From the NCBI RefSeq assembly GCF_004745575.1, contig NZ_RPEM01000003.1, positions 310,001 to 374,000 of the forward strand: DNA of 64,000 bases. Direction: 5' to 3'. Both the position numbers and the translations under genes were made by a program. The notes under the pieces were generated by a model, which was not told the DNA's origin, did not search any database, and saw nothing but the letters and a program-made list of their open reading frames with translations. The stretch comes from Pseudotabrizicola sediminis (lineage in GTDB: Bacteria; Pseudomonadota; Alphaproteobacteria; Rhodobacterales; Rhodobacteraceae). The stretch's first letter is position 1, and the number at the start of each line of letters is the position of its first letter. Positions 42,527 through 50,714 of this stretch are shown here, one piece after another.

Positions 42527-43447
42527 ATGCAGATCTTTCTTCCCATTGCCGATCTCTCGGTCAACCTGTTTCTGCTTCTGGGCATTGGCGGAGTGGTGGG
42601 CTTTTTGTCCGGCCTGTTCGGTGTGGGTGGCGGGTTTCTGATCACCCCCCTGCTGTTTTTCATCGGTATTCCACCGGCCATCGCGGTGGCGACAGGGGCC
42701 AATCAGGTGGTAGCCTCGTCGGTGTCGGGCGTTCTGGCGCAGGTCAAGCGCAAGGCGGTGGATTTTCCGATGGGCTTTGTGCTGCTGGCGGGCGGCCTTG
42801 TGGGATCGGCGTTGGGGGTCTGGGTGTTTGCCCGGCTGACGGCGGCCGGCCAAGTCGATCTGTTTGTGCAACTGTCCTATGTGCTGTTTCTGGGGCTGAT
42901 CGGGCTGACCATGTTCTGGGAATCAGTCGTCGCGCTGCGCCGTGTGAACCGGCCCGGCGCACCGATCCGCCGGTCGCATACCCATAACTGGATCCACGGC
43001 TTGCCGTTCAAGATGAAGTTCCGAGCGTCCGGGCTGTACATCTCGGTCCTGCCACCGCTGGCGGTAGGGGCGCTTGTGGGGTTTCTGGCGGCGATCATGG
43101 GGGTCGGCGGCGGGTTCATCATGGTGCCTGCCATGATCTATCTGCTGGGGATGCCAACCAAGGTTGTTATCGGCACATCACTGTTCCAGATCATCTTTGT
43201 CACCGCCTTTACCACCGTGATGCATGCCGTCACCGCCAATACTGTGGATATGATGCTGGCGGTGCTGCTCATTCTTGGCGGCGTCATCGGGGCGCAGTTC
43301 GGGGCGCAGGTCAGCGGGCGGCTGAAAGCGGAACAACTGCGCATCCTGTTGTCGCTTTTGGTGCTGGGGGTGGCGGTCAAGATTGCGGCGGATCTGCTGC
43401 TGCGTCCGTCCGAGCTATACACAATCACTCCGGGGTTGCTGCCATGA
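42527..43447 (+). CDS. TauE/SafE-family sulfite/anion exporter
   Basis: 306 residues, eight or so spans in two repeats. Each repeat carries the family motif: FLSGLFGVGGGFLITPLL and FLAAIMGVGGGFIMVPAM. TauE/SafE proteins export sulfite, sulfoacetate or related sulfur anions. The next gene overlaps by 4 bases, a fixed partnership in Rhodobacterales. The exact substrate is unknown. Confidence 0.92.
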   Translation: MQIFLPIADLSVNLFLLLGIGGVVGFLSGLFGVGGGFLITPLLFFIGIPPAIAVATGANQVVASSVSGVLAQVKRKAVDFPMGFVLLAGGLVGSALGVWVFARLTAAGQVDLFVQLSYVLFLGLIGLTMFWESVVALRRVNRPGAPIRRSHTHNWIHGLPFKMKFRASGLYISVLPPLAVGALVGFLAAIMGVGGGFIMVPAMIYLLGMPTKVVIGTSLFQIIFVTAFTTVMHAVTANTVDMMLAVLLILGGVIGAQFGAQVSGRLKAEQLRILLSLLVLGVAVKIAADLLLRPSELYTITPGLLP

Positions 43448-44202
43448 TCCGCGCGGCGCTGATATGGCTGCTGACCGCCCTGCCCGCCCTGGCCGCCAGC
43501 GAAGATATCGTCGCGGGGCTGAGCCAGAACCGCGTGTCGATCACGGCGGATTTTGACGGGTCCGAGATTCTGATTTACGGCGCGGTCAAACGGACGGCCC
43601 CGGCACCCGAGGGCGCATTGCATGTCATCATCACGGTTGAAGGTCCGTCCCGAGCGCTGACGGTGCGCAAGAAAGAGCGCACGGCGGGCATCTGGATCAA
43701 CCGTGAGGCGGTGCAGATTGCCAGTGCCCCGTCTTTCTATGCGATTTCAACCACCGGCCATCTGCGCGACATTCTGACCGAGACCGAAAATCTGCGGCAT
43801 CAGATCACCATTCCTCGGGCCATCCGTGCGGTCGGTATTTCGCAACAGGCGCAGAATGCGCCAGAATTTCTGGAGGCCCTGATACGTGTCCGCGAGGCGG
43901 AAGACCGCTATCGCTTGCGCGAAAGGTCAGTGCATTTTACCGAAGCCACGCTGTTCCGCGCGGACGTGGTTCTACCTGCCAATCTGACCGAAGGTCTGTA
44001 CCGCGTACGCATCTTCCTGACCCGCGACGGGCAGGTGGTGGACAGGATCGAGCGTCAGATCAATGTCCGCAAAGAGGGGCTGGAGCGCTTTTTGTTCAAC
44101 ATGTCGCGCGATCAGCCGCTGATCTATGGTTTGCTGTCACTGCTGATTGCTGTCGGCGCAGGCTACGGGGCCTCTGCTGCGTTCCGGTTCATCAAGCGCT
44201 AG
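43444..44202 (+). CDS. TIGR02186 family membrane-anchored protein
   Basis: 252 residues. Signal peptide MIRAALIWLLTALPALAA, a beta-rich periplasmic domain (SITADFDGSEILIYGAVKR; ADVVLPANLTEGLYRVRIFL) and one C-terminal span (PLIYGLLSLLIAVGAGYGASAAF). It is the usual companion of TauE/SafE genes and probably a periplasmic accessory of the exporter. Its ATG overlaps the permease stop (ATGA). Confidence 0.88.
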   Translation: MIRAALIWLLTALPALAASEDIVAGLSQNRVSITADFDGSEILIYGAVKRTAPAPEGALHVIITVEGPSRALTVRKKERTAGIWINREAVQIASAPSFYAISTTGHLRDILTETENLRHQITIPRAIRAVGISQQAQNAPEFLEALIRVREAEDRYRLRERSVHFTEATLFRADVVLPANLTEGLYRVRIFLTRDGQVVDRIERQINVRKEGLERFLFNMSRDQPLIYGLLSLLIAVGAGYGASAAFRFIKR

Positions 44203-44209
44203 GGTGGCG

Positions 44210-44725
44210 CTATTCCGACGGATGGTCCGGCGGTTGCGGGATCAGGAAATGCCCGGTCCCCTGTGCAAACAAGCGGGCGCGATTGTCCTGCCACGCCTCG
44301 ACATGCACGCTGGCATAGCGCCGGCCGGACCTGTTGATCCGCGCGCGTGCATAGGCGTCGCGCGGCAGGCCGGAACGCAGATAGTCGACCGTGAAATCAA
44401 TCGTTTTGGGCAGGCGCACCGGTGCCATGTCGGCAGTGGGGTCAACCCGCCCGGCCTCAATCTCCTCCCAAAGGCTGCCCCAGGCCAGTTCGATGATCGC
44501 CGCCACCTCCAGAAAGGCCGCCGTCACCCCGCCGTGCAAGGCGGGCAGAGCTGGATTGCCGATCAGTTTCTCGTCAAACGGCAGGATCGCGGTCAGTTCA
44601 TCACCACGCCGGTCGAACTGGATGCCGAGATAGGCAATATAGGGCACGCCGGACAGCAGCCCGCGCAAGGCACCATCCCGGCGTTGCTTGACCACTTGCA
44701 CCGGTTCCGGGCGCTGCAGGGCCAT
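44210..44725 (-). CDS. PaaI-family hotdog thioesterase (1)
   Basis: 171 residues with one hotdog domain. The active-site region is ALHGGVTAAFLEVAAIIEL, and the domain closes with ASVHVEAWQDNRARLFAQGTGHFL. It probably hydrolyses acyl-CoAs. The ATG overlaps the stop of the second thioesterase gene by one base (TAATG). The two differ in sequence and may handle different chain types. Confidence 0.88.
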   Translation of the reverse strand: MALQRPEPVQVVKQRRDGALRGLLSGVPYIAYLGIQFDRRGDELTAILPFDEKLIGNPALPALHGGVTAAFLEVAAIIELAWGSLWEEIEAGRVDPTADMAPVRLPKTIDFTVDYLRSGLPRDAYARARINRSGRRYASVHVEAWQDNRARLFAQGTGHFLIPQPPDHPSE

Positions 44726-45156
44726 TAGTTTGCTCCCTTCGGCCGGTCGAGCGTAAAGGCCCCGGTGGCCGCCGCGACAGGCCGCGTGGCATCTTCATCG
44801 CTGGCTGTCACCCGAACAAAGGCCACCGACCGCGTGACATGATAGCACTCTGCCCGAGCCGTAATCGCCTGCCCCGGTGTGGCCGCGCGGAAATAGTCGA
44901 TCCGCAGATCCAGCGTCGCGGTCGAGGCGGGCGCGGTGGGGTGACACATCACCGCCGCCCCCGATGCGGTGTCCATCAGTGCCGAAACCGCGCCGCCATG
45001 AATGACGCCAGTGACCGGGTCGCCGACAAAGCGGGGATCATAGGGCATGGAAATCACGGCCTTGCCGTCGCCAAGGCTTTCAAACTCCATCCCCAGGGCG
45101 CGGGCATGCGGAATGGCTTCGATAAACTGCCGGGCAATTTGGATGATGTCGGTCAT
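44725..45156 (-). CDS. PaaI-family hotdog thioesterase (2)
   Basis: 143 residues, single hotdog domain with the classical PaaI motif GVIHGGAVSALMDTASGAA, where the Asp is catalytic. Probable acyl-CoA thioesterase with a role near fatty-acid oxidation. ATG 45156 has GGGAG upstream; ATG 45177 is less good. It is divergent from the first MerR gene. Confidence 0.9.
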   Translation of the reverse strand: MTDIIQIARQFIEAIPHARALGMEFESLGDGKAVISMPYDPRFVGDPVTGVIHGGAVSALMDTASGAAVMCHPTAPASTATLDLRIDYFRAATPGQAITARAECYHVTRSVAFVRVTASDEDATRPVAAATGAFTLDRPKGAN

Positions 45157-45273
45157 ACTGGCTCCCTCACCGGCCATAATCCCCGCTTCACGCGCCACTG
45201 CAAGGCGCTTATTCCCTCGCTGACGTTGCGCGCAGGTTCATCCGCGCATAACCTTAACCGACGGAGGACCGCG

Positions 45274-45654
45274 ATGACCGACACCAGCCGGCTCAGCTTC
45301 AAAGACATGTGCGTGCGGTTTGACGTCACTCCGCGCACGCTGCGCTATTACGAATATATCGAACTCCTCTCTCCGGAAAAGGAAGGACGTGCCCGGTTTT
45401 ACGGCCCGCGCGAGTTGGCGCGGATGACATTGATCCTGCGTGGGCGGCGGTTTGGCTTCAGTCTGGAAGAAATCCGGCAATGGCTGCTGATGTACAGCAA
45501 GCAAGGCACCCGCCCGCAATATGAGACTTTTCTGGGTCTGGCAGATCGCCAGCTGTCCGAGCTGGAACGGCAAAAGGCGGACCTGGATGCCACGATCGAC
45601 GATCTGCGCGCCCTGCGTGCCACCACGGTGGACGACTTGTCCAAGCTCGACTGA
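45274..45654 (+). CDS. MerR-family transcriptional regulator (1)
   Basis: 126 residues. N-terminal winged helix-turn-helix ([20 protein letters not shown]) with the second wing LILRGRRFGFSLEEIRQWL, then a long helix for dimerisation (LADRQLSELERQKADLD). No Cys beyond the first helix, so not a metal sensor. Clearly paralogous to the next gene. GGAGG precedes the ATG by 6 bases. It probably controls acyl-CoA metabolism, inferred from position. Confidence 0.92.
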   Translation: MTDTSRLSFKDMCVRFDVTPRTLRYYEYIELLSPEKEGRARFYGPRELARMTLILRGRRFGFSLEEIRQWLLMYSKQGTRPQYETFLGLADRQLSELERQKADLDATIDDLRALRATTVDDLSKLD

Positions 45655-45695
45655 CCCTGACACCACGTCAGTCTGGTTTCTGACGTGACGTTACA

Positions 45696-45711
45696 TTTAC
45701 GTTAACGTCAA
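45696..45711. promoter_or_regulatory. ACGT-type palindrome, candidate MerR/LiuR-like operator
   Basis: TTTACGTTAACGTCAA is nearly the 16-bp palindrome TTTACGT-NN-ACGTAAA that I recall for LiuR-type MerR regulators of acyl-CoA degradation (one mismatch). A candidate promoter, TTTACG-16-TAGTAT (45696-45723), overlaps it, so binding would affect the second MerR gene and probably the oxidation operon behind it. A further ACGTGACGT lies at 45683-45691. Confidence 0.5.
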
Positions 45712-45781
45712 GCAATCTAGTATGCTCACCCGAAAGCACACATCTGCATATCAGATGTTTTGTGTTCGAAAGTGCATGCAG

Positions 45782-46174
45782 ATGACAAGCGACCTGATGA
45801 CCATCCGCCAGATGTGTGACGCCTTCGATGTCACGCCACGCACCTTGCGCTTCTATGAGGCAAAGGAACTGCTGTTCCCGCAGCGCGACGGCACGCGCCG
45901 TCTGTTCACCCGGCGCGATCGCGCCCGGCTGACGCTGATTCTGCGCGGCAAGCGGTTTGGCTTCAGCCTGGAAGACATCCGTCAGATCCTGGATCTGTAT
46001 GACCGGGATGGCTCCAACCATGCGCAGACCCTGCGCACCTATGAACTGGCCCAAGCCCGCCTTGCCCAGATGGAGGCACAGCGTGCCGAACTGGATGTGG
46101 CGATTGCCGAATTGAGGGTCGAACTTGATGCGGGGGGCGCAATGATCGCCGGCCTGCGTCGCGCTGCCGAATAA
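45782..46174 (+). CDS. MerR-family transcriptional regulator (2)
   Basis: 130 residues with helix-turn-helix [20 protein letters not shown], wing [19 protein letters not shown] and a C-terminal coiled helix ([20 protein letters not shown]). Several starts are possible (ATG 45722, 45776, 45782, 45797); GAAAG about 9 bases before 45782 favours that one. It lies 37 bp before the acyl-CoA dehydrogenase and probably regulates it and itself through the palindrome upstream. Confidence 0.92.
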   Translation: MTSDLMTIRQMCDAFDVTPRTLRFYEAKELLFPQRDGTRRLFTRRDRARLTLILRGKRFGFSLEDIRQILDLYDRDGSNHAQTLRTYELAQARLAQMEAQRAELDVAIAELRVELDAGGAMIAGLRRAAE

Positions 46175-46211
46175 CACCGCTGACCAAGACTGTTTCAGGG
46201 AGAGAGCACCG

Positions 46212-47987
46212 ATGCCAACCTACACCGCCCCCGTCAAGGACATGCAATTCCTGCTGCACAATGTTCTGAAGGTCACAGCGTCCGACACTCCGGGCTACAG
46301 CGAACTGGACGAGAGCTTCACCGCCGCCGTGCTGGAGGAGGCGGGTAAGGTCGCCACTGACGTGCTGGCCCCGCTGAACGCCGTGGGCGACCGTGAAGGC
46401 TGCGTGCTGGAAAACGGTGTCGTGCGCACCCCCAAAGGGTTCGATGCCGCGTTCAAGGCGATGAAAGACGGCGGCTGGACCGCGCTGGACTGCGACCCCG
46501 ACTATGGCGGTCAGGGCCTACCCTATCTGATGGGCTCTGCCGTTGGTGAGATCTTTGTGTCGGCCAACATGGCGTTCAACATGTATCAGGGCCTGACCCA
46601 CGGGGCCTATTCCGCGATCCACACCCATGGCACTGATGACCAGAAGGCGACCTACCTGCCGAAACTGGTGTCGTGCGACTGGACCGGCACCATGAACCTG
46701 ACCGAACCGCATTGCGGCACCGATCTGGGTCTGATGCGCACCAAGGCAGAGCCGCAGGAGGATGGCAGCTATCTGATCACCGGTCAGAAGATCTTCATCT
46801 CGGCGGGCGAGCATGATCTAGCCGAAAATATCATCCACCTGGTACTGGCAAAGGCCCCCGGTGGCGGTGAAGGCAGCAAAGGTATTTCGCTGTTCATCGT
46901 GCCGAAGGTTCTGGTGAACGAAGACGGCAGCCTTGGTGCGCGCAATTCCCTGTCCTGCGGCAAGATCGAAGAAAAGATGGGCATTCACGGCAATGCCACC
47001 TGCGTCATGAATTATGACGGTGCCCGCGGCTGGTTGCTGGGTGACCTGCACAAGGGCATGCGTGCCATGTTCACGATGATGAATGAGGCGCGGCTGGGTG
47101 TGGGCCTCCAAGGCTATGCCCAGGCCGAAGCCGCCTATCAGAACGCGCTGGCCTATGCGAAAGACCGCCTGCAGGGCCGTGCCGTGACCGGGGCCGAAAA
47201 CCCGTCTGGCCCGGCTGACCCGTTGATTGTGCACCCCGATATCCGGCGCAATCTGATGGAGCAGAAAAGCTTTGTCGAAGGTGCCCGCGCCCTGACCTTC
47301 TGGGCCGCACATCTGATTGACCGCTCGGTCCGGCAGGGCGATGCGGCTGCCGAAGGGCTGGTCAGCCTGATGATCCCGGTGATCAAGGGCTTCCAGACCG
47401 ACAAGGGCTTCGACATGGCGGTACAGGCCCAGCAGGTGTTCGGCGGGCATGGTTATATCGAGGAATGGGGCATGTCGCAATTTGCCCGCGACGCCCGGAT
47501 CGCCATGATTTACGAAGGTGCCAACGGCGTGCAGGCGCTGGATCTGGTGGGCCGCAAGCTGGCGCAGGATGGCGGCAAGCATGTGATGGCGTTTTTCGAG
47601 ATGGTGAAGGCCGAATGCCGCGCACATGACGGCGATGACCGGATGAAAGGCTTTGCCGAGCCGCTGAAGGTCGCTTCCAAGCAGTTGCAGCAGGCCGGGA
47701 TGTTCTTCATGCAAAGTGGAATGAAGAACCCGAATGCAGCGCTGTCAGGGTCGTATGACTTCATGCATCTGATGGGCCATGTCTGCCTTGGGTTGATGTG
47801 GACCCGGATGGCTAAAGCGGCGCATGAGGCGCTGGATGCTGGTCACGCCGACCGCGACTATCTGGAGGCCAAGATTGCAACCGGGCGCTTTTATATGGCG
47901 CGCCAGTTGCCCGCCTGCGGGATGCATCTGGCACGCATCGAAAGCGGGGCCGATACGGTGATGGCCTTGTCCGCAGAGGCCTTCTAA
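46212..47987 (+). CDS. Acyl-CoA dehydrogenase, ~590-residue class
   Basis: FAD enzyme for the first step of beta-oxidation, 591 residues. [19 protein letters not shown] and [17 protein letters not shown]-like segments form the flavin/substrate core; the catalytic Glu is in [13 protein letters not shown] near residue 435, and [16 protein letters not shown] precedes it. The C-terminal extension of about 130 residues marks the class that includes DmdC (methylmercaptopropionyl-CoA dehydrogenase). DmdC action is possible, but the fad neighbours favour ordinary fatty acids. GGGAGAG precedes the ATG. Confidence 0.93.
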   Translation: MPTYTAPVKDMQFLLHNVLKVTASDTPGYSELDESFTAAVLEEAGKVATDVLAPLNAVGDREGCVLENGVVRTPKGFDAAFKAMKDGGWTALDCDPDYGGQGLPYLMGSAVGEIFVSANMAFNMYQGLTHGAYSAIHTHGTDDQKATYLPKLVSCDWTGTMNLTEPHCGTDLGLMRTKAEPQEDGSYLITGQKIFISAGEHDLAENIIHLVLAKAPGGGEGSKGISLFIVPKVLVNEDGSLGARNSLSCGKIEEKMGIHGNATCVMNYDGARGWLLGDLHKGMRAMFTMMNEARLGVGLQGYAQAEAAYQNALAYAKDRLQGRAVTGAENPSGPADPLIVHPDIRRNLMEQKSFVEGARALTFWAAHLIDRSVRQGDAAAEGLVSLMIPVIKGFQTDKGFDMAVQAQQVFGGHGYIEEWGMSQFARDARIAMIYEGANGVQALDLVGRKLAQDGGKHVMAFFEMVKAECRAHDGDDRMKGFAEPLKVASKQLQQAGMFFMQSGMKNPNAALSGSYDFMHLMGHVCLGLMWTRMAKAAHEALDAGHADRDYLEAKIATGRFYMARQLPACGMHLARIESGADTVMALSAEAF

Positions 47988-48018
47988 GCTGCGCAAGACG
48001 TCGCCGTAAAACATCGGA

Positions 48019-48053
48019 GGGGGGATCACGATTTTCCTGCGAAAAATCCCCCC
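48019..48053 (+). other. Hairpin between acyl-CoA dehydrogenase and the 70-residue protein gene
   Basis: GGGGGGAT (48019-48026) pairs with ATCCCCCC (48046-48053); inside, GATTTTC can pair with GAAAAATC. It lies 32 bp past the dehydrogenase stop and 22 bp before the next start. It may act as an attenuator or as a 3'-end stabiliser for the first part of the message. Confidence 0.5.
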
Positions 48054-48074
48054 CGCCAAAGCCGGAGAGACCCG

Positions 48075-48287
48075 ATGCCCAAACGCTTTCGCCTGACCCG
48101 CCGCTTTCCGGTCGCCATGACCGAAGACGGATATCGTCGCCTGAAGCGCTTTGCCGCCGAGGCAGGGCTGGATGAAGGTGAGGCGCTGTCGTTCCTGTTC
48201 GAACACTTCGACAGCGTGACCCACAAGGAAAACCTGACCCACAGGCTGCGACTGTTCAACTCCGAACTGGAAGATCGAAAACACTGA
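48075..48287 (+). CDS. Small protein, possible ribbon-helix-helix fold
   Basis: 70 residues, basic N-terminus (MPKRFRLTRRFPVAM), then TEDGYRRLKRFAAEAGLDEGEALSFLF in two predicted helices split by a turn, and a charged tail. One short strand followed by two helices is the layout of CopG/Arc-type ribbon-helix-helix DNA-binding proteins. GGAGAG precedes the ATG. It lies inside the fatty-acid oxidation operon. The fold is my inference; a non-DNA-binding role is possible. Confidence 0.75.
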   Translation: MPKRFRLTRRFPVAMTEDGYRRLKRFAAEAGLDEGEALSFLFEHFDSVTHKENLTHRLRLFNSELEDRKH

Positions 48288-48384
48288 ACTGGGCAGGACG
48301 ACGCAGGCGCGAGCGCCTTCGATACTGCACGGGGGCCGGTTTGTGAAACCCCCGATGACACCGGCAGGTCTGGGAGGGCCGTTG

Positions 48385-49041
48385 ATGATGGAAGAACCGA
48401 CCAAGGGCTACATGGAGCTGTATTGCTTTGGCGAAAGCGGCAACGCGTATAAATGCGCTCTGGCGCTGACCTTGACCGGCACGCCCTGGAAGCCGCGCTT
48501 TGTCGACTTTTTCAACGGCGAGACCCGCACCGAGGCATTTCGTGAAGTGAACGAGATGGGCGAAGTGCCGGTGTTGGTGGACGGGCAGAATGTGCTGACC
48601 CAGTCGGGTGCCATTTTGCTGCATATCGTATCGAAGACCTGGCAGCTGACCGGCAACACACCCTTTGCCCGAAACGAGGTGCTGCGTTGGATCTTGTGGG
48701 ACAATCACAAACTGTCCACCCAGATCGGTACAGTGCGGTTCCTGATGAACTTCGTGCCGGCGGACAAACGGCCAGAGGGCGTGGTGCCCTTCCTACAGGG
48801 CCGCCTCAAGGCCGCTTACGGCGTTCTGAATGCGCATCTCGCACAGCGCGACTGGATGGTGGGGGACAGTGTGACCATCGCCGATCTGTCCTGCTGCGGC
48901 TATCTTTATTACCCCGAACCCTTCGGCTTTGACCGCAAGGACTGGCCCCATATCGACGCCTGGCTTGATCGCATCGCGGCACTGCCCGGTTGGAAGCACC
49001 CCTATGAATTGATGCCCGGCAATCCGTCGGACCGGGCATAA
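48385..49041 (+). CDS. Glutathione S-transferase family protein
   Basis: 218 residues. Thioredoxin-fold start MELYCFGESGNAYKCALALTL, with VNEMGEVPVLVDGQNVLTQSGAIL (cis-Pro and the Ser for the glutathione glutamyl group; parts), then a helical domain with MVGDSVTIADLSCCGYLYY. The ATG at 48385 follows GGGAGGG by 7 bases. It sits between the small protein and the thiolase, so it may detoxify reactive acyl or enal intermediates; that is inference. Confidence 0.9.
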   Translation: MMEEPTKGYMELYCFGESGNAYKCALALTLTGTPWKPRFVDFFNGETRTEAFREVNEMGEVPVLVDGQNVLTQSGAILLHIVSKTWQLTGNTPFARNEVLRWILWDNHKLSTQIGTVRFLMNFVPADKRPEGVVPFLQGRLKAAYGVLNAHLAQRDWMVGDSVTIADLSCCGYLYYPEPFGFDRKDWPHIDAWLDRIAALPGWKHPYELMPGNPSDRA

Positions 49042-49053
49042 GGAGAGGACATC

Positions 49054-50265
49054 ATGTCAGACGCCTTTATCTACGATGCCGTTCGCAGCCCGCGCGGCAA
49101 GGGTCGCCCGGATGGCAGCCTGCACGAGCTGACCTCGGTCGCGCTGTCGGCCAAAATCTTGAACGCGGTCAAAGAGCGCAACGGGCTGGAAGGCCATGCG
49201 GTCGAGGATGTGATCTGGGGTAATGTGACCCAGGTGGGCGAGCAGGGCGGCTGTCTTGCGCGGTCGGCAGTGCTGCTGTCGGATCTTGACGAAAGCATCC
49301 CCGGCCTTGCGATCAACCGCTTTTGCGCCAGCGGGATGGAGGCGGTGAACCTTGCTGCCAATCAGATCAAGGGTGGGGCCGGTCAGGCCTATATCGCCGG
49401 CGGGGTCGAGATGATGGGCCGAGTGGCCATGGGCAGCGATGGTGCCGCCATTGCCGTCGACCCGTCACTGGCGATGAAAACCTACTTCGTGCCGCAGGGC
49501 ATTTCGGCCGATATCATCGCGACCGAATACAGTTTCACCCGCGACATGGCCGACGCTCTGGCGATGGAATCGCAGCGCCGGGCTGCTGAAGCGTGGCAGG
49601 ACAACCGCTTTGCGAAATCGGTCATCACCATCCGAGACCAGAACGGGCTGCCGATCCTGTCCACCGATGAATACATGCGCCCCGGCACCGACATGCAGGC
49701 GCTTGGAGCCTTGAAACCCGCCTTCAAGGACATGGGCGAGGTGATGCCGGGCTTCGACAAGATCGCCATGATGAAATACCCGCATCTGGAGCGGATCAAT
49801 CACATCCACCATGCCGGCAATTCGTCAGGCATCGTGGATGGGGCCGCCGCCGTGCTGATCGGCAATGCCGAATTCGGCAAGGCTCATGGGTTGACCCCAC
49901 GTGCCCGCATCCGTGCCACCGCAAAAATCGGCACCGACCCAACCATTATGCTGACCGGTCCGGTACCGGTGACCGAAAAAATCCTGCGCGAGGCAGGCAT
50001 GAGCATCAGCGACATCGACCTGTTCGAGGTGAACGAGGCCTTTGCCAGCGTGGTGTTGCGTTTCATGCAAGCCTTTGAAGTGGACCCGTCAAAGGTGAAC
50101 CCGAACGGCGGCTCCATCGCCATGGGCCACCCTTTGGGCGCGACCGGGGCCATCATCATCGGTACCCTGCTGGACGAACTGGAACGGACCGGCAAAAGCG
50201 TGGGTCTGGCCACACTGTGCATCGCCTCCGGCATGGGGGCGGCCACCATTATTGAACGGGTCTAG
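49054..50265 (+). CDS. Acetyl-CoA C-acyltransferase (3-ketoacyl-CoA thiolase)
   Basis: Last step of beta-oxidation, 403 residues. Active-site Cys in NRFCASGMEAVNLAA, the NEAFA loop (FEVNEAFASVVLRF), the His in GGSIAMGHPLGATGA and the second Cys in LCIASGMGAA. Corresponds to FadA/FadI. It has GGAGAGG before the ATG and is 12 bp after the GST gene. The large subunit follows after one small gene. Confidence 0.95.
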   Translation: MSDAFIYDAVRSPRGKGRPDGSLHELTSVALSAKILNAVKERNGLEGHAVEDVIWGNVTQVGEQGGCLARSAVLLSDLDESIPGLAINRFCASGMEAVNLAANQIKGGAGQAYIAGGVEMMGRVAMGSDGAAIAVDPSLAMKTYFVPQGISADIIATEYSFTRDMADALAMESQRRAAEAWQDNRFAKSVITIRDQNGLPILSTDEYMRPGTDMQALGALKPAFKDMGEVMPGFDKIAMMKYPHLERINHIHHAGNSSGIVDGAAAVLIGNAEFGKAHGLTPRARIRATAKIGTDPTIMLTGPVPVTEKILREAGMSISDIDLFEVNEAFASVVLRFMQAFEVDPSKVNPNGGSIAMGHPLGATGAIIIGTLLDELERTGKSVGLATLCIASGMGAATIIERV

Positions 50266-50268
50266 GCG

Positions 50269-50682
50269 ATGCAAGCCGCAACCATCCTCCAGAGCCATCT
50301 GGATGACATGGCTGCGGCCATCATGGCCAAGGATTTCGCAGCCTATCTGAACGGCGTGGTGTTGCCCCTTCATCTGGTGACCCACGACGAGAACATGTCG
50401 ATCGTGACCGAAGAAGACCTGCGCGACGGCTTTGACAGTTTCTGCGAGATGCTCAGATCACAACGGACGACGGACTACATTCGCCTTGTGGACAGTGCGC
50501 AACTGCTTTCCCCCGATCTGATCACCGGGCGATACACCACCCACGTGATTGCGGGCGCGACGCGGGTTTTTGATCCGTTTGTCTCACAGACCTCTTTGCG
50601 CAGAGCCGGAGGACGCTGGCGCGCAGCTTCGATCACCAATTCTGTTGCACGATCACGCTGGCCGCTGCTGATGCCCGGCTGA
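50269..50682 (+). CDS. Small NTF2/SnoaL-like protein
   Basis: 137 residues, starting with a helix (LQSHLDDMAAAIMAKDFAAYL) followed by strands (VVLPLHLVTHDENM; ITGRYTTHVIAGATRVFDPF; RWRAASITNSV). This looks like the NTF2 cone fold, without a recognised active site. It starts 3 bases after the thiolase stop, so it is translated with the operon. Function unknown; it might be a hydratase-like or scaffolding partner. Confidence 0.7.
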   Translation: MQAATILQSHLDDMAAAIMAKDFAAYLNGVVLPLHLVTHDENMSIVTEEDLRDGFDSFCEMLRSQRTTDYIRLVDSAQLLSPDLITGRYTTHVIAGATRVFDPFVSQTSLRRAGGRWRAASITNSVARSRWPLLMPG

Positions 50683-50714
50683 GCCAAAACCGACCTTCGG
50701 AAAGGACCGGAAGA

